From IOR16 sp963521065 (lineage in GTDB: Bacteria > Bacillota > Clostridia > Peptostreptococcales > Anaerovoracaceae), in contig CAUQTI010000007.1 in NCBI GenBank assembly GCA_963521065.1, positions 1-64,000 of the forward strand: a stretch of DNA of 64,000 bases, given 5' to 3'. Of the stretch, positions 23,968 through 32,318 are shown in pieces. The translations under genes were made by a program, and so were the position numbers. Positions within the stretch are counted from its first letter, which is position 1. Each line of letters opens with the position of its first letter. The notes beneath the pieces were generated by a model that was given only the letters and a program-made list of their open reading frames with translations, was not told where the DNA came from and made no database searches.

Positions 23968-24888
23968 ATGAAAAAAAAGATACAGAAAAGAGAAATGCCC
24001 CTTCCTAAGCAGACCAAAATGGGGAAGGTAAAAAATTTATGCGGGAAAAATGAATCCATTTTTTCCTGTCCGGCTTGCAGAGGAAGCATTACGCTGCAGC
24101 CGCAAGGCGATTTGCTTTGTGAAAATAAGCATTGTTTTAATCTCGCGCGAAAGGGCTATATCAATTTTGTAAATGCGGCGCATGAGAGTTTTTATGACGA
24201 AGAACTATTTGCTGCTCGGGGCCGCATTTTTCAGAGAGGCTTTTATGAGCCCGTTGCGAAGACGCTAAATGAGAAGATTGCATTTTACCAAGAAGAATGG
24301 GGGAGAGAAAACCCTTTTAACATTTTGGATATCGGCTGTGGTGAAGGGTATTATTTGGATTACCTTAAGGAACGCTTTTCTGCTGCAAACTGCTTTGGAA
24401 TTGATCTGTCAAAAGAAGCGGTAAAAGCAGCGGCAGCACATGAAAGCGAGTGTATATGGGCGGTTGCAGACCTGACAAAAGTACCGTTTCGAAATAAAAC
24501 CTTTCATGTACTACTCAATATTCTTACCCCTGCCAATTATGAGGAATTTGGACGAATTCAAAAAAAACAGGGGATTGTTTTGAAAGTATCTCCCGGAAAA
24601 GAATACTTAAAAGAAATAAGGGAACGATTTTTTTCGCAGGAATATAATGAAAATCGTGTGACAGAGTACTCCAGAGAAAACATGGAGGTTTTGGAAGAAC
24701 ACCGGATTTCCTATACAAAAAACTTAGAGAAACAAGATTGGAGAGATTTTCTATATATGACACCGCTTACAGTGCATAAGGAAGAAGAACGGATCAAGCA
24801 GCTGGAAGCTCCGTCAGAAAAAATCACTATCGATTTAAATTTAGTAGTGGGGCGTTTGAAAGGAAATTTGAAAGGAAAAAAGAGATGA
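23968..24888 (+). CDS. rlmA: 23S rRNA (guanine-N1)-methyltransferase, RlmA family
   Basis: A 306-residue SAM-dependent methyltransferase. A zinc-finger N-terminal domain (C34, C37, C51, and H55 or C56; FSCPACRGS and CENKHCFNLARKGYIN) is diagnostic for RlmA/TlrB enzymes, which methylate N1 of G745/G748 in 23S rRNA. The SAM-binding motif DIGCGEGYY begins at about residue 121. The start at 23968 was chosen because AAAGGG lies seven bases upstream; an ATG at 23950 lacks a site. The N-terminal extension of about 30 residues before the zinc finger is longer than usual. The stop overlaps the next gene by four bases (ATGA). Choice between G745 and G748 is not settled here. Confidence 0.88.
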   Translation: MKKKIQKREMPLPKQTKMGKVKNLCGKNESIFSCPACRGSITLQPQGDLLCENKHCFNLARKGYINFVNAAHESFYDEELFAARGRIFQRGFYEPVAKTLNEKIAFYQEEWGRENPFNILDIGCGEGYYLDYLKERFSAANCFGIDLSKEAVKAAAAHESECIWAVADLTKVPFRNKTFHVLLNILTPANYEEFGRIQKKQGIVLKVSPGKEYLKEIRERFFSQEYNENRVTEYSRENMEVLEEHRISYTKNLEKQDWRDFLYMTPLTVHKEEERIKQLEAPSEKITIDLNLVVGRLKGNLKGKKR

Positions 24889-26186
24889 AAATTAAAATTA
24901 TGAACGCAAATATCCTTCGCATGGTGGAAAAGGAAGGGGTGATTGCAGGCGATCTCGCGATTGATGGAGAAGAAATCGCATTTGTAGGCGATGTGCCGGA
25001 AACCTTTCGGGCGGATAAGATAATAGACGGTACAAATACACTACTGGTACCGGGCTTCATTAACGCCCATACACACACTCCAATGTCTATACTCCGCAAT
25101 TATGCAAATGACTTGGAATTGATGGAATGGCTTAACACAGCAATTTTTCCGGCGGAAGACCGCATGGATGACGAATGTGCTTATTACGGTGCACTTCTGA
25201 GCATGATTGAGATGATACGAAGCGGATGTACTGCATTTGAAGAACAGTATATGTTTGTTGAAAGCATTGCGAGAGCAACCTTTGAGAGTGGAATGAGAGG
25301 AAACATCGCCAGAGGACTTGTAGGAGATGGGGAAGACGAAGGGAGCTTAAAGCGTTTGCAAGAGAACACCGCACTTTACCAGAAATGGCATGGAGCGGGA
25401 AATGGACGCATTCACGTTGATTTTGGACCGCATGCACCGTATACCTGTCAGGATGGTATTTTAAAAAAGATTATGGAAGCGGTGGACGAAGCGCCGGGAG
25501 CAGGAATCCACATCCATCTTTGCGAAACGGAAACGGAGGTTCAAGGCTCAATCGAGCAATACGGTATGACTCCTGTTGAACGATTAGAGAAGCTGGGCTT
25601 ATTTAGAGATAGACGTATTGTTGCTGCACATGGAGTGCATCTCAGTGAGGATGACATTACTATTTTAAAAAAATACGAGGTCAATATTGTACATAATCCA
25701 AGCAGCAACTTGAAGCTTGCCAGCGGTTTTGCGCCAGTTTCAAAGCTCCTAAAAGCGGGAATAAACGTTGCACTTGGAACAGATGGTTCATCGTCAAATA
25801 ACAATGTAAATATGGTGGAAGAGCTACACATCGCAGGAATACTGGCAAAGGCTGTTGCACAGGATGCAAAAGCACTTCCTGCTTATGAGATTATTAAGAT
25901 GGCCACCGTAAACGGTGCAAAAGCGCTGGGAATTGATGAGATTACCGGCACCCTTGAAGCAGGTAAAAAAGCGGACATCACAGTGATTGATATGGGAGCC
26001 GCGCATTGGTATCCGCAGACAGACCTCATGGCGGCAGTGGCTTATTCTATGCAGTCTAGCGACGTCAGAGATGTGATTTGCAATGGAAAGATACTTATGG
26101 AAAACCGGAAGCTGATGACGATTGACGAGCAAGATGTCATCAATAAGGTGCAGGAGCTTTCTCAAAAGGTGTTAAATCGTGCGTAG
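24885..26186 (+). CDS. SAH/MTA deaminase-type amidohydrolase
   Basis: A 433-residue metal-dependent amidohydrolase. The HxH metal motif is at about 62-64 in NAHTHTPMSILRNYANDL. Further metal and substrate ligands lie in IHIHLCETETEV, AAHGVHLSEDD and ALGTDGSSSNNN. The NTAIFPAEDRM segment matches the MtaD group (5'-methylthioadenosine/S-adenosylhomocysteine deaminases). It would convert SAH to S-inosylhomocysteine, removing the by-product of SAM-dependent methylation. Its four-base overlap with the RlmA gene fits that role, since the partner makes SAH. Substrate range (SAH, MTA, adenosine) cannot be set from sequence alone. Confidence 0.9.
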   Translation: MKIKIMNANILRMVEKEGVIAGDLAIDGEEIAFVGDVPETFRADKIIDGTNTLLVPGFINAHTHTPMSILRNYANDLELMEWLNTAIFPAEDRMDDECAYYGALLSMIEMIRSGCTAFEEQYMFVESIARATFESGMRGNIARGLVGDGEDEGSLKRLQENTALYQKWHGAGNGRIHVDFGPHAPYTCQDGILKKIMEAVDEAPGAGIHIHLCETETEVQGSIEQYGMTPVERLEKLGLFRDRRIVAAHGVHLSEDDITILKKYEVNIVHNPSSNLKLASGFAPVSKLLKAGINVALGTDGSSSNNNVNMVEELHIAGILAKAVAQDAKALPAYEIIKMATVNGAKALGIDEITGTLEAGKKADITVIDMGAAHWYPQTDLMAAVAYSMQSSDVRDVICNGKILMENRKLMTIDEQDVINKVQELSQKVLNRA

Positions 26187-26316
26187 GATTTTGGCGGTAA
26201 TGTGCAAATAGTTATAATTATCTTGCTTATTTTTCTCTTTTGTATAGAATAGTAAATAGCCAGTGATAATAAATGAAATTTTTTGAAAGAAATGAAACTA
26301 GAAAGTGGGTTATAAA

Positions 26317-26622
26317 ATGTCCTCTACCTTGATACTATATTTCGCCCTTATGGGGCTGGGTATTTTTATTGGTTCCAAAAAAATGTCAGCACAGAAGGAA
26401 TACAAGTGGATTCCTAAGATACAGCAAGTAGCAGTTATTGTGTTGATTGCTGCTTTGGGGATTCAAATTGGGGCGGACGATAAGGTAGTTGCCTCTCTAA
26501 AAGAGATTGGTGTTTCTGCATTTGTCATTTCTGCTTTTTCTATGGTTGGTTCTATTTTGTTTGCTTATTTGGTAAGAAAATGGATGGGACTGAATAAGGA
26601 AGGGAGCTGTGACGATGAGTAA
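26317..26622 (+). CDS. LysO-type transporter, N-terminal-half subunit
   Basis: A 101-residue membrane protein with three hydrophobic segments, matching the N-terminal part of the LysO/YbjE (DUF340) lysine exporter family. GTG at 26305 is an alternative start; the ATG at 26317 was preferred, though neither has a strong site. It ends in a short charged tail (KEGSCDDE). Its last eight bases overlap the start of the second half, so the two are translationally coupled. In Enterobacteriaceae one polypeptide carries both halves; here they are separate genes. Confidence 0.8.
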   Translation: MSSTLILYFALMGLGIFIGSKKMSAQKEYKWIPKIQQVAVIVLIAALGIQIGADDKVVASLKEIGVSAFVISAFSMVGSILFAYLVRKWMGLNKEGSCDDE

Positions 26623-27208
26623 AACGATTATACTATCGGTGACTGCTGGTATATTGGCAGGGTATTTTTTTGTTCCGGACTCTCTTGTTTTTCTCTGTGA
26701 ATATTTAATCAAAGGCGGACTGTGTATTATTCTATTTTTAGTGGGGCTGGACATGGGCCGTCAAGATAACGTTTGGAAGGAGATTAAGAAGGTCGGATTT
26801 CGCGTCCTTGCTTTTCCGGTAGCAATCATTGTGGGAACATTGACTTTCGGAGCGTTGGCCAGTTTCCTTTTACCGATGACAATGCAGGAGACTATCGCTG
26901 TATCTGCGGGGTTAGGATGGTATTCTCTTGCGCCGATGATGCTCGCAGAGTATTCTCCGGCTTTGGGAGCGACTGCATTTCTGTCAAATGTGTTCCGTGA
27001 AATTGCAGGAATCATTTTTGCTTCTTTGGTGGCGCAGAAAATTGGATTTATTGAAACGATTGCAGCTCCGGGCTCCTGTGCGATGGACACCTGTCTTCCT
27101 GCAGTTATAAGTGCAACCAATGACCGGATTGCAATCTATTCGATTGTCAGTGGTGTAATCGTATCGATTTCCATTCCATTTTTAATTCAAATTATTATGA
27201 GCTTTTAA
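26615..27208 (+). CDS. LysO-type transporter, C-terminal-half subunit
   Basis: A 197-residue membrane protein with about six transmembrane segments, matching the C-terminal half of LysO. Family blocks include FLVGLDMGRQ, AVSAGLGWYSLAPMMLAEYSPALGATAFLSNVFREI and APGSCAMDTCLPAVI. LysO exports lysine or toxic analogues such as thialysine. The start at 26615 follows AGGAAGGGAGC inside the end of the N-terminal-half gene; a GTG two codons earlier is also possible. The pair would form a heteromeric exporter. Its substrate here may be lysine or another amino acid. Confidence 0.85.
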   Translation: MSKTIILSVTAGILAGYFFVPDSLVFLCEYLIKGGLCIILFLVGLDMGRQDNVWKEIKKVGFRVLAFPVAIIVGTLTFGALASFLLPMTMQETIAVSAGLGWYSLAPMMLAEYSPALGATAFLSNVFREIAGIIFASLVAQKIGFIETIAAPGSCAMDTCLPAVISATNDRIAIYSIVSGVIVSISIPFLIQIIMSF

Positions 27209-27276
27209 GAATTCCCTTGCAATAGGCGAAACGAAGTAGAGAGATACCCATTTTCGATATTAAAAATCAACAAGAT

Positions 27277-27326
27277 AAAAAAGAGGCTTCTAAAACAGTA
27301 AACTGTTTCAGAAGCCTCTTTTTTCT
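27277..27326. terminator. Bidirectional terminator between the LysO pair and lexA
   Basis: AAAAAAGAGGCTTCT / AGAAGCCTCTTTTTT outer arms with an inner AAACAGT / ACTGTTT helix. Long A and T runs on the two sides serve both convergent units. Confidence 0.92.
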
Positions 27327-27342
27327 ATCTACGGCCAATCCG

Positions 27343-28023
27343 CTATAAATAACGGAAAACACCTTTTACAAGTCCAAGAATCTTTACATCTTCCAACAAA
27401 ATAGGACTCATCGTCTGATTTTCCGGCTGTAAGCGTATATGATCTTTTTCGCGGTAAAAGGTTTTTACCGTTGCTTCACTTTCAAATCCGTCAACCATAG
27501 CTACGACAATATCCCCATTATCAGCTACATTTTGCTGCTTTACAAGGATATAGTCTCCATCAAAGATACCGGCCTCAATCATACTGTCACCACGGACGAT
27601 GAGCATAAAATTTGTACCCTTTGAAACAAAACGACTTGGAAGCGGAAAGGTATCTTCGATATTTTGATCCGCAAGAATCGGCATTCCGGCAGCGATTCGA
27701 CCGACGACGGGTATTTCACAGACATCCATGCGCTCCGGTGACTGGAGCGGTGTAAGCACGTTTTTTTCTGCTTCTTCTGGCAGCGTATCAACAAGGGATT
27801 CTTCCTGATTTTGATAGAGTATTTCAATGGCCCGCGGCTTTGCAGGGTCTTTTCTGATGTAGCCCTTCTTTTCCAAAGCAGCAAGGTCTTTATGTACAGT
27901 GGAGGTGGAACGAATCTCTAAAAATTGACACATTTCACGAACTGTAGGCGGATATCCCTTTATTTTGATTTCAGTTTGCATATAGGATAATATCTGCTTT
28001 TCACGTTCTTTTAACGGCTCCAT
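27343..28023 (-). CDS. lexA: LexA repressor
   Basis: A 226-residue SOS repressor with an AAGGAGG site. The winged-helix N-terminal domain (about 1-65) has the PPTVREMCQFLEIRSTSTVHKDL segment. The self-cleavage bond is A112-G113 in VGRIAAGMP. The catalytic dyad is S147 (RGDSMIEAGI) and K187 (EATVKTFY). RecA filaments on damaged DNA trigger cleavage and de-repression. An insertion of about 25 residues between the domains (about 72-97, acidic) is longer than in E. coli LexA. A LexA-box-like sequence at 28090-28103 upstream suggests autoregulation. Monocistronic. Confidence 0.96.
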   Translation of the reverse strand: MEPLKEREKQILSYMQTEIKIKGYPPTVREMCQFLEIRSTSTVHKDLAALEKKGYIRKDPAKPRAIEILYQNQEESLVDTLPEEAEKNVLTPLQSPERMDVCEIPVVGRIAAGMPILADQNIEDTFPLPSRFVSKGTNFMLIVRGDSMIEAGIFDGDYILVKQQNVADNGDIVVAMVDGFESEATVKTFYREKDHIRLQPENQTMSPILLEDVKILGLVKGVFRYL

Positions 28024-28089
28024 CTTGACCTCCTTAGATGCTTCATAAAAAATTTATTAAGAACAGAATAGCATAATATGGGCAAAAAG

Positions 28090-28103
28090 TAAACATGCGT
28101 TCG
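28090..28103. promoter_or_regulatory. LexA-box-like site upstream of lexA
   Basis: TAAAC-ATGC-GTTCG resembles the Firmicute LexA (Cheo) box CGAAC-N4-GTTCG with one intact half and two changes in the other, 67 bp upstream of the lexA start. Nothing else was recognised between lexA and the terminator at 28211. Confidence 0.5.
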
Positions 28104-28210
28104 GATTATTGGTGTACTTTGCCGCCATATTTAAGGTGTAGGGCTCTGCATCTTCATTCTAGTAGAAGTGCGGAAAATCCAATTCAATCTCATGGAAAAA
28201 ATATTTTTAG

Positions 28211-28242
28211 AAAAAATAAAACCCGCTGATAAAACGGCGGGT
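28211..28242 (-). terminator. Terminator of the XRE regulator gene
   Basis: On the minus strand, ACCCGCC-loop-GCGGGT is followed by TTTATTTTTT. Confidence 0.8.
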
Positions 28243-28294
28243 CTTACTTTATGTGAGCGGAGTAACTCACACTGCCTGAGTGGGCGCAGAAAAG

Positions 28295-28621
28295 CTATAC
28301 CTTTGGACGTTTCTGTTTCGCGGACAAGAAATCCAAAAAGTCAAGAAGGCTTCTGCGTTCTGCCTCCGGCAGCGCCTCAAACGCTGCATTTAATTTATGA
28401 ATCTGCCCCGCTTGTTTTACATCAGAATATCCCAAAAGATAATCAGTGGATACTTTAAAGTAACTGGCAAGCTCAAGCAGAATGCGCTCATTCCTTGGAA
28501 AGTGAGCGCCGCTTTCATAAAAACTGACCATTCGTGGAGATATCTTCAGAACGGCAGCAAGCGTTTTTTGGGTGATGTTCCGATCTTCGCGCAAACTGCG
28601 CAAGCGTTTACTAAATGTCAT
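28295..28621 (-). CDS. XRE family transcriptional repressor
   Basis: A 108-residue protein. The Cro/CI-type helix-turn-helix (about 4-60) reads LRSLREDRNITQKTLAAVLKIS then a VSFYESGAHFPRNERILLELA block. A short Gln/Ala-rich helix and C-terminal helical tail (about 75-108) follow, probably for dimerisation. The start at 28621 was chosen because GAGGTGA lies directly upstream at good spacing; ATGs further upstream lack a site. It is divergent from the WG-repeat operon across 148 bp that contain an inverted repeat and three TTACTG copies. It is therefore the likely regulator of both itself and that operon. Confidence 0.9.
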   Translation of the reverse strand: MTFSKRLRSLREDRNITQKTLAAVLKISPRMVSFYESGAHFPRNERILLELASYFKVSTDYLLGYSDVKQAGQIHKLNAAFEALPEAERRSLLDFLDFLSAKQKRPKV

Positions 28622-28696
28622 TGGCATCACCTCTCTGTTATTATGAAACATTTTTTCTTTGAAGTCATAAAACAGAAATATTACTGCTGAAATTAG

Positions 28697-28726
28697 TTGA
28701 ATATAGTAAATATATTACTGTAGAAT
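28697..28726 (+). promoter_or_regulatory. WG-operon promoter with operator in the spacer
   Basis: TTGAAT (28697-28702), an 18-bp spacer and TAGAAT (28721-28726). The perfect inverted repeat AGTAA-N5-TTACT (28705-28719) lies entirely between the two elements. Further TTACTGCT copies stand at 28681-28688 and 28742-28749. A repressor bound here would block RNA polymerase. Confidence 0.6.
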
Positions 28727-28769
28727 ATGAGCAGAGAAATTTTACTGCTTAAAAATGGAGGGAAAAGAT

Positions 28770-29981
28770 ATGAAGAAGCACACAAAAAAGCTGAAAAGGT
28801 ATTGGGCGGGGTTCTTAATGGCAATTGTGATATTAGGAATGGCACCTATTTCGGCAGAGGCAGCGGGGTATAAAGAAATTACCTTCACAAAAAATTATAA
28901 CTGGAGGATTACATTCTCAGAAGGCATGGGACTTGTGAATCCGGGCGGCGGAACATTCCAGAATGCAGATGGGGGAATGAGCATTAGGAATGGAACTTAC
29001 GGCTTTATTGATCAAAGTGGAAAAGAGGTGATTCCGTCAAATTACACCAATGCGCGCCAGTTTTCCGAAGGCTTGGCGCCCGTACAGGCACAGTACGGTC
29101 AAAAATGGTTTTTTATCGACAAGACAGGAAAAACAATCATACCGGCGCAATATGAGGCTGCACAGATTTTTTCTGAGGGATTAGCGGCAGTGAAGATCGG
29201 CAATAAATGGGGTTTTATCGACAAAACGGGAAAAACGGTTGTTGCACCTACTTATCAGACTGTGAGAGCCTTTTGCGATGGACTTGCGGCAGTGAAATTA
29301 AACGGGAAATGGGGCTTTATCAACAAAGCTGGAAAAGAAGTGATTTTACCCAGCTATTCCGATGTCAGAGATTTTTCAGAAGAGCTGGCTGCCGTAGCAA
29401 ATAGCAATGGAAAGATTGGCTATATTGATAAAACGGGCAAAGAAATAATTACGCCGAAATACAACGGATATGGACGCTTTGACCGGTGCGACTTTTCAGG
29501 GGGCATGGCAGTGGTTAGCTCTGCAAATAAATATGGATTTATTGATAAGAACGGAAAAGAAGTAATTCCTTTAAAATATGATAGTGCAGAACCCTTTTCC
29601 GATGGCTTAGCTTTAGTAGGACAGAACTATAAGTATGGTTTCGTAGACAAGAGCGGAAAAGTAGTAGTACCACTGAAATATACTGGAGCAAAATCATTTA
29701 CGGAGGGTTTGGCGGCAGTCGGTTCAGATTATAAATGGGGCTTTATCAATAAAACTGGGAAGGTGATTATCCCGTTAAAATACGGTGGAGCCGGGGCTTT
29801 TTCTGAGGGGCTGGCAAACGTTAATTTGAAAATAAACGGAAGTACCAAGTTTGGATATATTGATAAAAGCGGCAAGGAAATCATTGCACTAAAGTATGAG
29901 GGTGCAAGCCAGTTTACCGGAGGGACTGCTTGGGGAATCTTAAAAAATAAAGCGGTCATTTTCGTTCGTACTGAACAGTAA
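28770..29981 (+). CDS. Exported WG-repeat protein
   Basis: A 403-residue protein with a signal peptide (1-30, very basic start, ISAEAA context). The rest is about ten to eleven WG (KWG) repeats of 33-37 residues, each near the form GFIDKTGKEVIPxKYxxAxxFSEGLAAV, which form a repetitive beta structure. The start at 28770 was chosen because GGAGGG lies eight bases upstream; an ATG at 28755 overlaps that site. It heads a three-gene operon of exported proteins (21 bp to the next gene) opposite an XRE regulator. The role of WG-repeat proteins is not established; surface binding or structural roles are inferred from the export signal and repeats. Confidence 0.9.
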   Translation: MKKHTKKLKRYWAGFLMAIVILGMAPISAEAAGYKEITFTKNYNWRITFSEGMGLVNPGGGTFQNADGGMSIRNGTYGFIDQSGKEVIPSNYTNARQFSEGLAPVQAQYGQKWFFIDKTGKTIIPAQYEAAQIFSEGLAAVKIGNKWGFIDKTGKTVVAPTYQTVRAFCDGLAAVKLNGKWGFINKAGKEVILPSYSDVRDFSEELAAVANSNGKIGYIDKTGKEIITPKYNGYGRFDRCDFSGGMAVVSSANKYGFIDKNGKEVIPLKYDSAEPFSDGLALVGQNYKYGFVDKSGKVVVPLKYTGAKSFTEGLAAVGSDYKWGFINKTGKVIIPLKYGGAGAFSEGLANVNLKINGSTKFGYIDKSGKEIIALKYEGASQFTGGTAWGILKNKAVIFVRTEQ

Positions 29982-30001
29982 TACAATGTGAGGAGAAAAG
30001 G

Positions 30002-31318
30002 ATGAAAAAAATAATTTTATCGGCTTTGCTGAGCCTTGGTGTTCTGTTTGGCAGTGTAGTTCCAGCTTTTGGCTATCAGGTATACTCTTGGGGAGAAATT
30101 GGACCGGATACATATACAATAGAATATCTGTCTAAAAATAAAATAACTTTCAATTTAGAGGGACGTAAGATTTATGGTTCAGAGCGTGCTAGCTTTTCCG
30201 AAGGGCTTTTGCGAATTTTTGAAGGGACAGAAGGCACTCCAGATAATTTTATTGATGAAGCTGGAACGTTGATTGACTTAAATCGCGGGCGTTTTGATTT
30301 TATGTCTACGTTTTCTAACGGACTCTCTTCTGTATCCAAATATGTGTATAATGGCGATACAAACCACATTACAGGGTTCGTCAATAAGAGTGGAGATATG
30401 GTTTTGGATACGAGCCAATATGGAAGCTTCCGTTATTATCGAGTGATGACCAGCAAATTTGTAGGAGGAAAGGCGTTACTAAGTAATTACGGAGACTTTG
30501 ATCTGAAAGATATTGAAAGAGATGCCCCGGATTACTCGAAGTGGGGGGATGCAAAATTTGTTGTAATCGACACAAAGGGAAACGTTTTGGAAACGATTAA
30601 AGGGGCAGATAAGTTGGTTGCACACCCGCTGTTTAAAACCTCCATCACGGATTATGACGGTGTACCGCTAGGGGTACTGATGAATCCCCTAGCTTATGCA
30701 GGAACGAACGGTAGCTCTGAGGTACAAGCTCCTGCTCAGCCTGCCCCTGCACCGAAGAAGGAATACCAACGCCCTGCATTGCCTGATTATGCGGATGCAG
30801 AGACCCATTTCCAAGCGAAAGGGAAAATTACAGGCATTATACTTGGCGATTTGGATTTTGGATCCTTTCTTCTCACCGTACAAAATCCTACGGGAAAGAA
30901 GGACAGCGGTGTAATTGCAGTTGCGGCCGCAAATGTGGATGGATCCACCAGTGACGAAAATTCTTCCGGGGTGTTTTTTGTCCCGTATGAGTTGGCACCT
31001 TATGCCACGGCAGAGTATGAAATTGAGCATCGTGATATCTTACACCTTTATATGTTTGAAGAAAATAACCGTTACACTGGAGCCAATGCCGGAGATTTAT
31101 CAGGGAAGGTCGAGGCAAGAATCATTCACTTTACGGATGACGATGACCTTTGGGATTTTTATCAGACGGTGCCATATGAACAGGATTGGGAAGCGGGAAA
31201 TCTCGTAAGTGAATTTCAGCCAGTTTGCAATGGAACTCCCGGTAAGGAATTTTTAAAGAAGCTTTCTATTAACCGTGCACGGAACCAGTCCGGCGACCAT
31301 TCGTTCTGTATAGAATAA
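30002..31318 (+). CDS. Exported protein with degenerate WG repeats and unknown C-terminal domain
   Basis: A 438-residue protein with a signal peptide (1-24, AFG context) after a GAGGAG site. Residues 40-200 hold two or three degenerate WG-like units (SFSEGLLRIFEG, NFIDEAGTLIDL, GFVNKSGDMVLD). A Pro/Ala-rich linker (about 240-258) leads to a C-terminal domain (about 265-400) with a beta-sandwich look (FQAKGKITGIILGDLDFGSFLLTVQNPTG). That part is not recognised. It lies 21 bp after the first WG gene and 13 bp before the SLH gene, so all three are probably made together. Function unknown. Confidence 0.82.
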   Translation: MKKIILSALLSLGVLFGSVVPAFGYQVYSWGEIGPDTYTIEYLSKNKITFNLEGRKIYGSERASFSEGLLRIFEGTEGTPDNFIDEAGTLIDLNRGRFDFMSTFSNGLSSVSKYVYNGDTNHITGFVNKSGDMVLDTSQYGSFRYYRVMTSKFVGGKALLSNYGDFDLKDIERDAPDYSKWGDAKFVVIDTKGNVLETIKGADKLVAHPLFKTSITDYDGVPLGVLMNPLAYAGTNGSSEVQAPAQPAPAPKKEYQRPALPDYADAETHFQAKGKITGIILGDLDFGSFLLTVQNPTGKKDSGVIAVAAANVDGSTSDENSSGVFFVPYELAPYATAEYEIEHRDILHLYMFEENNRYTGANAGDLSGKVEARIIHFTDDDDLWDFYQTVPYEQDWEAGNLVSEFQPVCNGTPGKEFLKKLSINRARNQSGDHSFCIE

Positions 31319-31330
31319 GGAGAGATTAAA

Positions 31331-32032
31331 ATGAGAAAGATGGGAATTATAATGATAGTGCTTGCTGTTTGCCTGACCTTCACCATTCCGGTTTTTGCCT
31401 GGACAGTAGAGGAGGTCAATATGAATGAGGTGAAAGTGACGGTAAAAGAGTCTAGTTCTGCACAATCTAGTTCTGCGCGATCTAGCTCCGCGCAGCCTAG
31501 CAGTTGGGCACAGAAAGAGATAAGCGATGCAGTAAGTGCCGGAATTGTGCCGGATTTGACAAGTAATCCCGCTTATACAGCGGCGATTACTCGTGAGCAA
31601 TTTGCGGAGCTGATTGTTTGCATGGTAGAAAAAGCGCAGGGCGGAGAGTTGAGTATCGCAGGCAGTTCTTTTACTGACTGTAAAAACACGGCGGTTCTCA
31701 AGGCCTATGGTGCTGGAATTGTCAGCGGTGTTGGAGCAAATCGATTTGATCCAACGGCAAAAACAAATCGAGAACAGATTGCAGCGATGCTTGCAAGGGC
31801 AGTCGCTTATTTAGAGGTGAGTAAGGATAAGGATATTACACCGCTTGAAGCGGACCTTTCTAAATTTACGGATAAGGCGCAAGTGTCCGGGTGGGCGACG
31901 GAAAGTGTGGGGCTGCTTGCAGCAAACGGTATTATGGCAGGTACATCATCCACTACGCTGTCACCGAAAAGTCCTTGCACCGTAGAGCAGAGCATTTTGC
32001 TTGTGCATCGAATGTATACCGCTTTACAGTAA
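31331..32032 (+). CDS. Exported SLH-domain protein
   Basis: A 233-residue protein after an AAGGAGAG site. It has a signal peptide (1-23, PVFA context) and a short linker with a Ser-rich tandem repeat (about 39-58, units like SSSAQ/SSSAR). Two well-formed SLH domains follow (about 95-150 and 165-230), with a weaker first one (about 58-92, ITREQFAELI). SLH domains bind secondary cell-wall polymer. It is too small to carry another functional domain, so it may anchor the two WG-type proteins encoded just upstream. That role is inferred from operon structure only. Confidence 0.88.
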   Translation: MRKMGIIMIVLAVCLTFTIPVFAWTVEEVNMNEVKVTVKESSSAQSSSARSSSAQPSSWAQKEISDAVSAGIVPDLTSNPAYTAAITREQFAELIVCMVEKAQGGELSIAGSSFTDCKNTAVLKAYGAGIVSGVGANRFDPTAKTNREQIAAMLARAVAYLEVSKDKDITPLEADLSKFTDKAQVSGWATESVGLLAANGIMAGTSSTTLSPKSPCTVEQSILLVHRMYTALQ

Positions 32033-32130
32033 GGTTATGTTAGCGAGCGGAATTGCTTCTGTTTTTAACTTATCTTAATAAAAAGGGTTTCTAAAGTGAC
32101 TTTTTTATAAAATAATTCGGATAAAAATAG

Positions 32131-32159
32131 TTGACAGAAAGGAAGATAAATGGTATTGT
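32131..32159 (+). promoter_or_regulatory. Promoter of the infC-rpmI-rplT operon
   Basis: Perfect TTGACA (32131-32136), a 17-bp spacer and TATTGT (32154-32159), placing transcription start at about 32166. Confidence 0.65.
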
Positions 32160-32165
32160 AATCAA

Positions 32166-32318
32166 TGCAGGTAATAAAGCAGAAGTATTCCGCTTCTCAC
32201 CTTACGGCGCAAGCTGTTAGGGTTAATATGTAAAATCGTTCTCATGTGATTGACGGTTTGTATATTCTAGCGGGTACTTAAGTATCCGCTTTTTGATTTC
32301 AGTAGGAGGTGCGAGGCA
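32166..32318 (+). ncRNA. Ribosomal protein L20 leader (autoregulatory mRNA leader)
   Basis: The leader holds the conserved core of the Firmicute L20 leader (CGCTTCTCACCTTACGGCG, then AAGCTGTTAGGG), a second irregular helix region, and a terminator hairpin. The hairpin is AGCGGGTACTT / AAGTATCCGCT followed by TTTTTG (32269-32295). L20 binding to the folded leader, which mimics its 23S rRNA site, favours the terminator and lowers infC-rpmI-rplT expression. The boundaries are estimated from the promoter and the infC start. Confidence 0.85.

Noticed and set aside
26187..26316. Lysine riboswitch before the LysO pair
   Set aside because: The gap is only about 130 bases and shows no recognisable lysine-aptamer core or terminator/antiterminator helices.
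28860..29960. Periodic signal of about 105 bp as a DNA satellite
   Set aside because: The periodicity is at the protein level (WG repeats of 33-37 residues); the DNA copies are diverged.
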